64,000 nt of DNA from Kribbella qitaiheensis (lineage in GTDB: Bacteria; Actinomycetota; Actinomycetes; Propionibacteriales; Kribbellaceae), in NCBI RefSeq assembly GCF_014217565.1, contig NZ_CP043661.1, forward strand, positions 7,750,001 through 7,814,000, in the 5' to 3' direction. Of the stretch, positions 40,596-51,682 are shown piece by piece (the stretch's first letter is position 1; each line of letters starts with the position of its first letter). The translations under genes were made by a program, and so were the position numbers. Below the pieces are notes generated by a model, which saw nothing but the letters and a program-made list of their open reading frames with translations, was not told the DNA's origin and did not search any database.

Positions 40596-43500
40596 ATGCC
40601 GCTCGTCGACCTGGATGACCCAGCCGAGCTGCGCGCCCGTTGGAGCGCGCTCGCTGCGGTGGCCCATGCCACCGGGTTCGACCGCCGTTGGTACGCCGAC
40701 GACAACGGCTGGTACCACCAGGACGAGACCGGATCCGACCTGCGGATGCTCCGGCTGGACGGTGCGCGGGCGGTCCTTTTCGGGTTCCACACCCAGCACA
40801 GCGGTACGGCGGGCGCCGACCTGCTGGCCGGGTCGCCGGAGTGGATCGGCCAGCCCGAGGTCAAGCGGCGGATGGCGGCCGGGCAGCTCGGGTTCGTCTA
40901 CGGCAGCTTCAACGGGACCTGGGCGCGGGCGGCCTATCCGGGCGATCCGTGGCAGCCGCTCGACGACGGCTTCGCGCCGATCGCCCAATGGGTGACCTCG
41001 GACGAGGCCGCCGCTCGCGAGCTGATCGAGTGGGCCGCCGAGTGGACCGACTATTTGGGCGGCCTGGATGAGTTGCTGCCGGTCGGGGTCGCGTTGATCC
41101 GTACTGCGGGGTCGTCGGGGCTGACGGGCGATGTGCTGCGGGATTTGTTCGAACGGCTTGGGATCGGGCCTCGGTCGCCGCAGGATCCGGATCTCCGGGG
41201 CGCTTTGGCAGCGGCAGCGGCGTTCGGCGCCGGGGTTGTCGCGGCCGGTGCGCTGGACGCGGAGAATCTTGGCCGCACCGGGCGGATGTCGGCCGCGTAC
41301 GCCGATGCGCCGACCTACGCGGAGTACGCCGAGGCGCCGGGGTACGGACAGGCGGAGACGTATGGCGAGCAGCCGGAGGTGTACGGCGAGCAGCCGGAAT
41401 ACGGCGAGCAGCCTGCGGCGTACGGCGAGCAGCCGGAGTACGGCGAGCAGCCTCGGGCATATGGCGAGCAGCCGGAGTACGGCGAGATGGTTGGGCGTGC
41501 GGCGGCTGAGGGTTTTGATGACGGGTTCGCGGGGTCGGGGGAGACGACCGGCTATGTGGAGCCGGTCGAGGACGACGTCGCCGAGGAAGAACTCTTCGTT
41601 GTCCCGCCGGGCGTCAGCCCGTTCACGGGGCAGTTGATCGACGGCGACCAGATAATCGGCGAGCCGTTCACGCCGGAACCACAGCCCGAGCCATTGCCGG
41701 AACCACAGCCCCAACCATCGCCGGAGCCTGAGCCGGACGGCTACGGCGTCACGGGGAAGAAGCAACGCCGGTTCGGCCGGAAGAAGAAGCACGAGGAGAA
41801 CGACTCCCTCGCCGCTCTAGGCCTGGTCGGGCCCTCCGAGCCACCCCAGGATCAGCACTACGAAGAGCACCCGGATCCCGAGCAGTACGCCCAAGGTCAG
41901 CCGTACGGCCAGGGCGACTACGACCAGGGGCAGTCGCAGGACCAGCCCGCCACGTACGAGCAGCCCGAGCAAACGCCGTATGGCCAGTACGAGCAGGGAC
42001 AGCCCGCTGCGTACGAGCAACCGCCGTACGGGTACCAGCAGGCGCCGTACGAGTACGCGTCGGAGGACGACGAGCCAGGGGAGACCTCACCGGAGCACTA
42101 CCTCGGCAACCGCCGCCTGCCCGCCGCCGAGCCGCCCCGCGTCGGCGGACCGGTAGAAGACGGCGAGGACTTCTACGCAAGCCTGTTCGCAGACGCCCCC
42201 GCCGCCGCGTCCTACACCCCCGATGTCCCCACCGACGTAGCCTCAGACTGGTCAGCCGACACCCCCAGCCCCTTCACCCCGCTCACCCACACTCCCGCCT
42301 CCCCGTCCGACGACACCGGCGTCCTCTCACCCGTCGAAGACGACAACGCCCCCGAGGCCCACCAGCCCTCACCTCTCTCGTCTGCGCCCGCCACGGCCCT
42401 CCAGCCCGACCAGACAGCCCCCACCTGGCCCACCGACCAACCCGAGCTCTCCGCCTCCCAGCGGTCCCCCTTCGCACCCGCATCGCCCACCGCCGAGACG
42501 GACCACACCGCTCCCACTTGGCCGGCCGACCACGCCGAGCCGCCCGTCCCGAACGCGTCCCACCCCTCGCCGTTCGCGCCGGCGTCTCCTGCCGCAGCCG
42601 AGGCGGACCAGGCAGATCCGACCTGGCCGACTGACGAGTCCGAGTCGCCCACGCCGCAGACGCCCCAGTCCTCGCCGTTCGCGCCTGCGACTCCTGGTGT
42701 TGCTGAGGCGGATCAGTCCGCTTCCGCTTGGCCCGTTGACCGGGGCGAGTCATCCGGCTCGCAGCCGCCCCAGTCGTCGCCGTTTGCTCCTGGGCGCTCT
42801 GCCGGTGCTCAGGACGACCAAGTGTCTGCGGCCCTGGCCGGTGGGGATGATGATGCGCCTACGGCTGAGATTGAGGCCGTGGTTGATGGCGCCCAAGTGG
42901 CGCCCGGTGACGAAGGTGCTAGCACTGCGTCGGCACAGTTCGCCGCAGGCGCTCAGGTGGATGCGCTAGCGGGTGATGCCGCCTCGGAGGTGCGCACGGA
43001 CGACGGCGAGTCCTTCGGGTCTCGCGGCGAGGGTGCCGACCACGACGTACGGGCAACTGACGCAGGGGCGGACGGGGACGCGGATCCTGCAGGCGCTGCG
43101 ATGGGTGCTCGGACTGGCGAGGATTGGGACCGCGGCCCAGAGACAGAGGCTGAGGTTCATGCGGCTGGCGCCGAGCGAGCTGCGCGGGGTCAGGCGGGTG
43201 CGGTTGGGGCCGAGGGCGGTGGGCTGGGTCAGGCGGGTGCGGTTGGGGCCGAGGGCGGTGGGCTGGGTCAGGCGGCTGCGGGTGATGCGACTGGAGCCGG
43301 GATGGACCAGGCGGCCGCGGGTGATGCGGTTAGTGCGGTTGGAGCCGAGCGAGCCGGGCTGGGTCAGGCGGCTGCGGGTGATGCGGACGATACGGCTGGG
43401 TTGCAGGCGGTTGATGGGGACGAGGTCGAGGAGGAGGAGTACTACCCGACTGACGTCTCGCCGTTCGCGCCTGGTGGTGGCGAGTCGCCGTTCGCGACTA

Positions 43501-45284
43501 CGAGCGAGCGCGGGGACGACGCCGGGTACGGGCGCGAATTGCCGATGCTCACCAACGGGTTCAGGCCGATCGATCCGGCGGATCTGCAGCCGGGGGAGCA
43601 CGGGTACGAGCTCGGCGGCGAGGTCTTCCACGACGAACTCATCGGCGGCGGCGACTGGACCGCCGACCAACTAGGCGACCCCGAACCTCCCGCCACCCAC
43701 CCCACCAACCCACAAACCCCCGCCGACCACGCCGCCCCACAAACCTCGGCCGACCTCGCCGCCCCACAGTCATCGGCCGACCTCGCCGCCCCACAGTCAT
43801 CGGGCGACCTCGCCGACGTACAACCATCTGCCGACCACGCAAACGCACAAACATCGATCGACCACGTCGACCCGCGAACAGCCACCCGCCCGGCCACCCC
43901 GCGAGCGTCCGACCACCGGGTTGAACTCGAAACCCCCGCTCACTCAGAGACCGCCTCACACGACCCCACTTCCACGCCGGACGGAACCTCAGCCCCCGAT
44001 CCCGGCTTCGCCGCGGGCGCAGCGTCCGCACCTGACTCTGGTTTCGCCGCGGGCACAACATCCGCAGCTGACTCCGGCTTCGCTGTGGACCCAGCGTCCG
44101 CACCCGATCCCGGCTTCGCCGCGGGTGCAGCGTCAGCACCTGACGCGGGCGCGACGTCGACCTCTGACACCGCCTCCGCGCCGGAGGGTGCAGACGTTGA
44201 GTCGGCGGGTTCGGACTTTGATGTGACGGCGGAGATCGAGGCCGTTCGGGATGACGGTCCGGATGGGCGTTCGGAAGAGGCTCGGGACGGCCGGGTCTTC
44301 GACGCGGATCAGCGGGTTGACTCGCTTGGCGGTCCGCAGGCGGAGGGAGTCGACGAGCGGTACGACTCCCTCGACGGTTCGCGGGCGGAGCGGTTCGAAG
44401 ATGGTCGGGGCCAGGATCAGCGCTTGGAAGCCGAAGACGAACTTGAGGTCGAGCAGTCCGTCGCTGGGTGGGATGGGCAGGCTGAAGGTCAGGTTGACGG
44501 TGAGAGTGTCGGCGAGTGGGGCGAGCCCGTCCAGCCGGAGCAGTTCGCCGATTCAGCGGCGGAAGCCACGCGTGCGGAGATGCTCACCGCGGCAAACCAC
44601 GACGCGCCCGGGAGCGCGAACGTAGAGCTGGCCGAAGCGGCACGGTCGCCCAGGACAGGGTTGGCCGAGGCAGCCGGATCGGTCGGAGCGGTTGAGGTTG
44701 AGTCGGTGGAGGAGCCGGAGCGGTTGGTGGCGCCGCCGGTGGAGTCGGGAGGGATGGCGATCCCTGGGCTCGGGCTGGTGGGGGCGGATGCGCCCAAGGT
44801 GGAGCCGTTGCCTGGGTCGATCGAGGAGGCTATGCGGGCGGAGTACGAGCGCCCTCGGCCGCGGCCGAAGGAGTCTGCCGCGCTCGTGGCCTTGCGCGAG
44901 TGGTGCCGGGCGCGGACCAAGGTCGTTCCGTCCGGGTTCACGATCCAGGTGCAGGTGCTGGATCCCGGCAACCCGTCGTACCGGTTCGATCTGGAGCCGC
45001 CGGAGGTCGACGACCCGCAGTACGGCGCGGAGCGGCTTGCTGAGCTGCTCGGTGACCTCTGGACCGCGGAGTCGCAGAGTGAGCAGGGCGCGTGGCTGTT
45101 CGCGCGCTTCGATGCCGCCGGGCGGACGCTGCGGATCGACCGGTGGTACGACCAGGTTCCGGAGTGGTGGGACCACCCGATCGAGCAGCGACTCGACGTC
45201 CACGGCCTGGTCCGGCGGCTGAACGGACGCGGTCCGGACTGGCAACCGTCGTACCTGGAGAAGTTGTACACAACGGCGAGATAG
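40596..45284 (+). CDS. Giant low-complexity protein with conserved-looking N- and C-terminal domains
   Basis: 1562 residues; I recognise no family. Residues 1-~220 look folded: WSALAAVAHATGFDRRWYADDNGWYHQDETG, FGFHTQHSGTAGADLLAG and LGFVYGSFNGTWARAAYPG suggest a globular domain. From ~230 to ~1390 it is almost all repeats: YGEQPE units, PSPFAPASP-like units, QAGAVGAEGGGLG units, ADLAAPQSS units and SAPDPGFAAGAA units, Pro/Gln/Tyr- or Ala/Gly/Asp-rich, so disordered. The last ~150 residues are folded again (ALVALREWCRARTKVVPSGFTIQVQVL, LFARFDAAGRTLRIDRWYDQVPEWW, YLEKLYTTAR). No signal peptide or membrane helix. A two-domain tethered protein, perhaps a scaffold; role unknown. Confidence 0.8.
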   Translation: MPLVDLDDPAELRARWSALAAVAHATGFDRRWYADDNGWYHQDETGSDLRMLRLDGARAVLFGFHTQHSGTAGADLLAGSPEWIGQPEVKRRMAAGQLGFVYGSFNGTWARAAYPGDPWQPLDDGFAPIAQWVTSDEAAARELIEWAAEWTDYLGGLDELLPVGVALIRTAGSSGLTGDVLRDLFERLGIGPRSPQDPDLRGALAAAAAFGAGVVAAGALDAENLGRTGRMSAAYADAPTYAEYAEAPGYGQAETYGEQPEVYGEQPEYGEQPAAYGEQPEYGEQPRAYGEQPEYGEMVGRAAAEGFDDGFAGSGETTGYVEPVEDDVAEEELFVVPPGVSPFTGQLIDGDQIIGEPFTPEPQPEPLPEPQPQPSPEPEPDGYGVTGKKQRRFGRKKKHEENDSLAALGLVGPSEPPQDQHYEEHPDPEQYAQGQPYGQGDYDQGQSQDQPATYEQPEQTPYGQYEQGQPAAYEQPPYGYQQAPYEYASEDDEPGETSPEHYLGNRRLPAAEPPRVGGPVEDGEDFYASLFADAPAAASYTPDVPTDVASDWSADTPSPFTPLTHTPASPSDDTGVLSPVEDDNAPEAHQPSPLSSAPATALQPDQTAPTWPTDQPELSASQRSPFAPASPTAETDHTAPTWPADHAEPPVPNASHPSPFAPASPAAAEADQADPTWPTDESESPTPQTPQSSPFAPATPGVAEADQSASAWPVDRGESSGSQPPQSSPFAPGRSAGAQDDQVSAALAGGDDDAPTAEIEAVVDGAQVAPGDEGASTASAQFAAGAQVDALAGDAASEVRTDDGESFGSRGEGADHDVRATDAGADGDADPAGAAMGARTGEDWDRGPETEAEVHAAGAERAARGQAGAVGAEGGGLGQAGAVGAEGGGLGQAAAGDATGAGMDQAAAGDAVSAVGAERAGLGQAAAGDADDTAGLQAVDGDEVEEEEYYPTDVSPFAPGGGESPFATTSERGDDAGYGRELPMLTNGFRPIDPADLQPGEHGYELGGEVFHDELIGGGDWTADQLGDPEPPATHPTNPQTPADHAAPQTSADLAAPQSSADLAAPQSSGDLADVQPSADHANAQTSIDHVDPRTATRPATPRASDHRVELETPAHSETASHDPTSTPDGTSAPDPGFAAGAASAPDSGFAAGTTSAADSGFAVDPASAPDPGFAAGAASAPDAGATSTSDTASAPEGADVESAGSDFDVTAEIEAVRDDGPDGRSEEARDGRVFDADQRVDSLGGPQAEGVDERYDSLDGSRAERFEDGRGQDQRLEAEDELEVEQSVAGWDGQAEGQVDGESVGEWGEPVQPEQFADSAAEATRAEMLTAANHDAPGSANVELAEAARSPRTGLAEAAGSVGAVEVESVEEPERLVAPPVESGGMAIPGLGLVGADAPKVEPLPGSIEEAMRAEYERPRPRPKESAALVALREWCRARTKVVPSGFTIQVQVLDPGNPSYRFDLEPPEVDDPQYGAERLAELLGDLWTAESQSEQGAWLFARFDAAGRTLRIDRWYDQVPEWWDHPIEQRLDVHGLVRRLNGRGPDWQPSYLEKLYTTAR
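41362..41487 (+). repeat. YGEQPE-coding tandem repeats in the giant gene
   Basis: TACGGCGAGCAGCCGGAG-like units recur with variation, encoding YGEQPE, YGEQPA and YGEQPR steps around residues 256-297. Periods of 18 to 24 bp show drift, as in slipped-strand repeats. Confidence 0.7.
43191..43268 (+). repeat. Two identical 39-bp tandem repeats in the giant gene
   Basis: Units at 43191-43229 and 43230-43268 each encode QAGAVGAEGGGLG, and a degenerate third unit follows (QAAAGDATGAGMD). 39 is a multiple of three, so copy changes stay in frame. Confidence 0.85.
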
Positions 45285-45294
45285 CGTTATCCGT

Positions 45295-46227
45295 ATGTTG
45301 CTCAGGATCTTCACCGAACCCCAGCAAGGCGCCTCGTACGACGATCTGCTCGCGGTCGCGCAGCGGACCGAGGAGTGCGGATTCGACGCCTTCTTCCGTT
45401 CCGACCACTACCTCGCGATGGGCGACGGGGACGGCCTGCCGGGACCGTCCGACGCCTGGATCACCCTCGCTGGACTCGCCCGTGAGACCAAGCGGATCAA
45501 GCTCGGCACCTTGGTCAGCCCGGTCACCTTCCGCCACCCCGGCGTGCTGGCGATCACGGTCGCCGGAGTCGACCAGATGAGCGGCGGCCGCGCCGAACTG
45601 GGGCTCGGCGCCGGCTGGTTCGAGGCCGAGCACGCGGCGTACGGGCTCGATTTCCCCGACACCGTCGGGCGGTTCGACCTGCTCAGCGAGCAGCTCGAGG
45701 TGATCAGCGGGCTGTGGGACACGCCGGCGGGGGAGAAGTACGACTTCGCGGGCAAGCACTACCAGTTGAAGGACTCGCCGGCCCTGCCGAAGCCGGTCCA
45801 GCAGCCGCACCCGCCGATCATCGTCGGCGGCGCGGGCAAGAAGCGTACGCCGGAGCTCACGGCGAAGTACGCGGCCGAGTTCAACGCCGGCTTCTCGAAC
45901 GTCGAGGAGACGGCAGCGCGTTTCGCCAGGGTCCGCAAGGCCTGCGAGGCGATCGGCCGCGATCCCGAGACGATGGTCCTGTCCGCAGCGCACACGGTCG
46001 TCGTCGGCAAGGATGACGCCGAGGTGAAGCGCCGCTGCGCCGTGATCGGTCGCGACCCGGAGAACCCCGGCGACGGCTCGATCGTCGGTACGCCGGCCGA
46101 GGTCGCCGACAACCTGGGTCGCCTAGCGGCCGCCGGCTCCCAGCGCCACTACGTTCAGATCCTCGACCTCGCCGACCTGGACCACCTCGACCTGATCGCC
46201 TCCGAAGTCCTACCCCAGGTCTCGTGA
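45295..46227 (+). CDS. F420-dependent LLM-class oxidoreductase
   Basis: 310 residues of the luciferase-like TIM barrel family, F420 subgroup: LAVAQRTEECGFDAFFRSDHYLAM, KLGTLVSPVTFRHPGVLAITVAGVDQMSGGRAELGLGAGWFEAEHAAYG and PPIIVGGAGKKRTPELTAKYA. The enzyme would use F420 in a redox reaction on an unknown substrate. ATG 45295 follows the giant gene by 10 bp with TTATCC just upstream, which could be a -10 box, so expression may be leaderless or linked to the giant gene. Confidence 0.9.
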   Translation: MLLRIFTEPQQGASYDDLLAVAQRTEECGFDAFFRSDHYLAMGDGDGLPGPSDAWITLAGLARETKRIKLGTLVSPVTFRHPGVLAITVAGVDQMSGGRAELGLGAGWFEAEHAAYGLDFPDTVGRFDLLSEQLEVISGLWDTPAGEKYDFAGKHYQLKDSPALPKPVQQPHPPIIVGGAGKKRTPELTAKYAAEFNAGFSNVEETAARFARVRKACEAIGRDPETMVLSAAHTVVVGKDDAEVKRRCAVIGRDPENPGDGSIVGTPAEVADNLGRLAAAGSQRHYVQILDLADLDHLDLIASEVLPQVS

Positions 46228-46274
46228 GTCCGCACGCCGCTCATCAACAGAGCGGTCAGCGCGAATCCCCGCCG

Positions 46275-46345
46275 TCGGAATCGCGAATCAGATATTCCGA
46301 GTTAAGGTAGCTAAGTCGGAATAACTCCGGCCTTGTTCCGACTTA
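46275..46345. promoter_or_regulatory. Cluster of four TTCCGA half-sites upstream of the Fic gene
   Basis: TCGGAAT (46275-46281), ATTCCGAGTTA (46294-46304), TAAGTCGGAAT (46312-46322) and TTCCGACTTA (46336-46345) alternate in orientation. The middle pair forms a near-perfect palindrome (10 of 11). This looks like an operator array just before the Fic start at 46356, and the Fic product itself carries a C-terminal helix-turn-helix that could bind it. Role inferred. Confidence 0.6.
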
Positions 46346-46355
46346 GGGCGATGAA

Positions 46356-47565
46356 GTGGCTTCACTCGATCAGGCGCACGGCGCTTGGCCGGCCCATCGG
46401 CCGGAAGTGCGACCGTGGCGGCAGGCTCATCGCGGCGGGACCATCGAAGACCGCACGCTGAGTGAAGTGGTCACGATACGACCGCCGCTGATCGCCGAGC
46501 TCGAGGTGAAGATAGCGCCAGCGGTGGCTGCATCGATGGAAGCCTGTGTTCGGGAAATCGCCGGGCTCGACTTCGCGCAGGGTGCCGAGCTGAAGGCTCT
46601 CGAAACGCTCTTGTTGCGGACCGAGTCGGTCGCCTCCTCGAGGATCGAGCACATCGAGGCGTCGCTGGACGACTTTGCTCGTGCGCTGCACGGGATCAAG
46701 TCCAATCCGTCCGCGACGTCCATGGTCGCCGCGACCGCAGCGCTGACAGCGCTGATCAACTCCGTCGACAACGGAGCCGAACTCGAGCTGAACCAAGTGC
46801 TGGCGGCTCATCGGGCATTGATGATCGACGATCCGCATGACCGTGCCTATGCGGGCCGCTTCCGCGACATGCAGAACTGGATCGGTGGCAGCGACTATTC
46901 GCCCCGCATCGCCTGGTATGTGCCGCCGGCGCCGGAGACGGTCGACGACTACATGATCGACCTGATCGCTTTCGCCAACCGGACAGACCTGCCGGTGTTG
47001 GCCCAGGCTGCCGTCGTACACGCTCAGTTCGAGTCGATCCATCCGTTCACCGATGGCAACGGGCGAATCGGGCGGGCACTCATCAACGCCGTACTGCGGC
47101 GTCGCGGCGCCACCAGTCGGGTGGTGGTGCCCATCGCATCGGGACTGGTCGCGCGCCGTGAGGAGTACTTCGATCATCTCGGCTCGTATCGCGTCGGCCG
47201 GATCGAGCCGCTGATCCTGGCTTTCGTGCGGGCCCGCAACGGTCGCGGCGCGAGAGTCGCAGGCAACTGCCCGCAGGATCGCAGAGTTGCCGGACCTCTG
47301 GCAGGAGGCGGTTGGCGCCCGCCGCGGTAGCGCCGCAACGAGGCTCTTGGACGGGCTGATCGCCACTCCGGTCTTCTCCGCAGCGGAAGCAGAGCAGGCC
47401 ATCGGAGGTTCGACCAGCAGTGTCTACGCCGCGATCGAGAGGCTCGAAGAGACCGGCGTGATCCGCCCGCTGATCAGGCGGGTGCGCAATCAGATCTGGG
47501 GAGCGTCCGATCTGCTCGACGAAGTTGAGGACCTCGGGATGCGAATCGCGGCCGGCGTGAGGTGA
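46356..47565 (+). pseudogene. Fic-family protein with C-terminal winged helix, split by a +1 frameshift
   Basis: The first frame (46356-~47235) encodes the Fic N-terminal region (RPPLIAELEVKIAPAVAASME, LLLRTESVASSRIEHIEASLDD), the Fic core with HPFTDGNGRIGRAL (HPFxDGNGRxxR, AMP-transfer site) and RIEPLILAFVRA. The second frame, to the stop at 47565, continues as ATVAARESQATARRIAELPDLWQEA and a winged helix-turn-helix (FSAAEAEQAIGGSTSSVYAAIERLEETGVI). One extra C in GGCCCGC at 47231-47237 explains the split: with it removed, FVRAATVAARE reads through. Intact length would be about 402 residues. Fic enzymes usually AMPylate proteins; the inhibitory [S/T]xxxE[G/N] motif may be in SVASSRIEHIE. Mutation or sequencing error cannot be told apart here. 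Confidence 0.85.
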
Positions 47566-47593
47566 GGTGCCGGAAGTGGCTCGATGTCGTGTA

Positions 47594-47607
47594 TCTTGAT
47601 GTCGAGA
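47594..47607. promoter_or_regulatory. Near-palindrome upstream of aconitase
   Basis: TCTTGATGTCGAGA is an inverted repeat with a single mismatch and sits about 112 bp upstream of acnA. It could be an operator for a regulator of central metabolism; the regulator is unknown. Confidence 0.35.
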
Positions 47608-47719
47608 GAGTTTGTGAGGGAGGTTAGGGGAACCTGACCTTTCGGCTGGGCTGAAGGCTCGGCAGGATGGGCTCAGTGGGTACGGGATCGGACACAGGAC
47701 CGGATAGAGGAGCAGGTTG

Positions 47720-50506
<2,787 letters not shown>

Positions 50507-50517
50507 TCGAGCACCAG

Positions 50518-50546
50518 AGAGGCCGGCCCGTTTCGGGCCGGCCTCT
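50518..50546 (+). terminator. Strong intrinsic terminator of acnA
   Basis: AGAGGCCGGCCCG (50518-50530) and its perfect inverse 50534-50546 form a 13-bp stem with a 3-nt loop, followed by TTGCGTTG. Confidence 0.9.
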
Positions 50547-50596
50547 TTGCGTTGTTCACCAGTACGGCGACCGCCCGGTTGGCCGCTCCGTGCCGG

Positions 50597-50975
50597 TCAG
50601 CGGCAGCCGAGGCCCTGCTGGTACCCGGCGGGAACCTGGTCCTTGAGGATCGCGTCGGCGTACTGCCAGACCGCCTCCGGATAGTCGCCCGCGGCATTCA
50701 TCTGCTGGAGGAACTTCCAGGAGTGGCTCGTCTTCATCGCCGCCACGGCTTCCCGGGCCTTGGCGGCGTCGCCCGACTTCTTCGCCTTGGTCCACTGATC
50801 GAGCCAGCCGCAGCTGACCGCCTTGGCGACTTCCGCTCCGACCTGGTAGCGGTCGAGCACGTTCTTGGGGACGACCGGCTTCGGGTCGAAGCCGGCCGGC
50901 ACCGGGACACCGGCCGCCAGTTGACGTCAAACCGGTCCTTGCCTTTGCTGAAGGTGACCTGGTGTCGGAAAAATT
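50597..50975 (-). pseudogene. Remnant of a secreted or envelope protein gene, frameshifted and lacking its 5' end
   Basis: The minus strand is open from about 50902 to the stop at 50597 and encodes PAGFDPKPVVPKNVLDRYQVG, VSCGWLDQWTKAKKSGD and FLQQMNAAGDYPEAVWQYADA, with cysteines at both ends (SCGW and GLGCR), a helical protein of unknown family. Upstream, another frame reads FRHQVTFSKGKDRFDVNWRPVS and runs into it if one C is added to the GTGTCCCGG run near 50904. That frame has no start before a stop near 50995. So the gene looks truncated, its 5' part lost near the start of the next, divergently transcribed gene. The 101-residue piece from GTG 50902 may still be translated. Confidence 0.4.
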
Positions 50976-51002
50976 GTCGGCGGTCCGGGATCTACTGGAC
51001 CC

Positions 51003-51560
51003 ATGGCTGACCGGGAGCATCCGCGCGAGGTGATCATGGCGGCCTGCGCCGAGCACGGTGAGGACAAGGTGATCGACTGGTGCGTCGCGCTGCTCACCGG
51101 CGAGATCTCCGGCGAGGACGCCTTCGGCCGGGAGCTGCCGAAGTTGGTCAGCATCACAGGCAGCCAGAATCCGGGCGGCTGGTCCCGGCCGGTCGATCCG
51201 GTCAACTACTACTGGGTGCGGGTGTGGGCGGCTCGGCCGTTCCTCTACATCTGGCGTGACGACGTGGTCGACGCGCTGCTGATCGCGGCCGGCGATCCGG
51301 CCTGGCGGGTCCGGGAGCACGTCGCGCGGATCACGGCCCAACGCGAGCTCGGCCAATTGGTCGAGCCGCTGCTCCCGCTCCTCTCGGATGACCTGCCGCG
51401 AGTCCGCGCGACCGCAGTACGGGCTGTCGGCGCTGCGGGGGAGTTCGAGCACGTCGCGGCCATTGAGGAGCTTCGTGACGATCCCGACAACGCAGTACGG
51501 GCCGCTGTCGAGCGTGCCCTTCAGCGGTTGGAGGACAGGCTGGATAGGGACGTGCGGTAA
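51003..51560 (+). CDS. HEAT-repeat-like protein
   Basis: 185 residues. N-terminal part VIMAACAEHGEDKVIDWCVALLTG and FGRELPKLVSITGSQNPGGWSRP, then helical repeats PAWRVREHVARITAQRELGQLV, PRVRATAVRAVGAAGEFEHV and NAVRAAVERALQRLEDRL in HEAT-like pairs. No catalytic motif is visible. Probably a protein-binding scaffold. Single gene with its own hairpin terminator. Confidence 0.8.
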   Translation: MADREHPREVIMAACAEHGEDKVIDWCVALLTGEISGEDAFGRELPKLVSITGSQNPGGWSRPVDPVNYYWVRVWAARPFLYIWRDDVVDALLIAAGDPAWRVREHVARITAQRELGQLVEPLLPLLSDDLPRVRATAVRAVGAAGEFEHVAAIEELRDDPDNAVRAAVERALQRLEDRLDRDVR

Positions 51561-51563
51561 GGG

Positions 51564-51599
51564 CAGGTGGACCCCAGCCGCTCGGCCGCGGTCCACCTG
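51564..51599. terminator. Hairpin terminator after the HEAT-like gene
   Basis: CAGGTGGACC (51564-51573) pairs with GGTCCACCTG (51590-51599), 10 bp. It lies just after the stop; a convergent HIT gene ends 84 bp further on. Confidence 0.75.
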
Positions 51600-51682
51600 A
51601 CTGATCACAAGCTCAGAAGCCGAGGGTGTTCAGCTTCTCGAGCAACAGCGTCTGCTGCCTTCAGAAACCCTTGAAGTGCCGC

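Noticed and set aside
41345..44150. Repeat arrays considered as CRISPR or satellite DNA
   Set aside because: Repeats are contiguous, in frame and protein-coding, without unique spacers of constant length or adjacent cas genes.
46356..47565. Two separate genes (Fic protein and a small winged-helix protein)
   Set aside because: The second frame has no ribosome site near its first TTG/ATG-type start and the reading continues smoothly across the one-base shift, so one broken gene is the better model.
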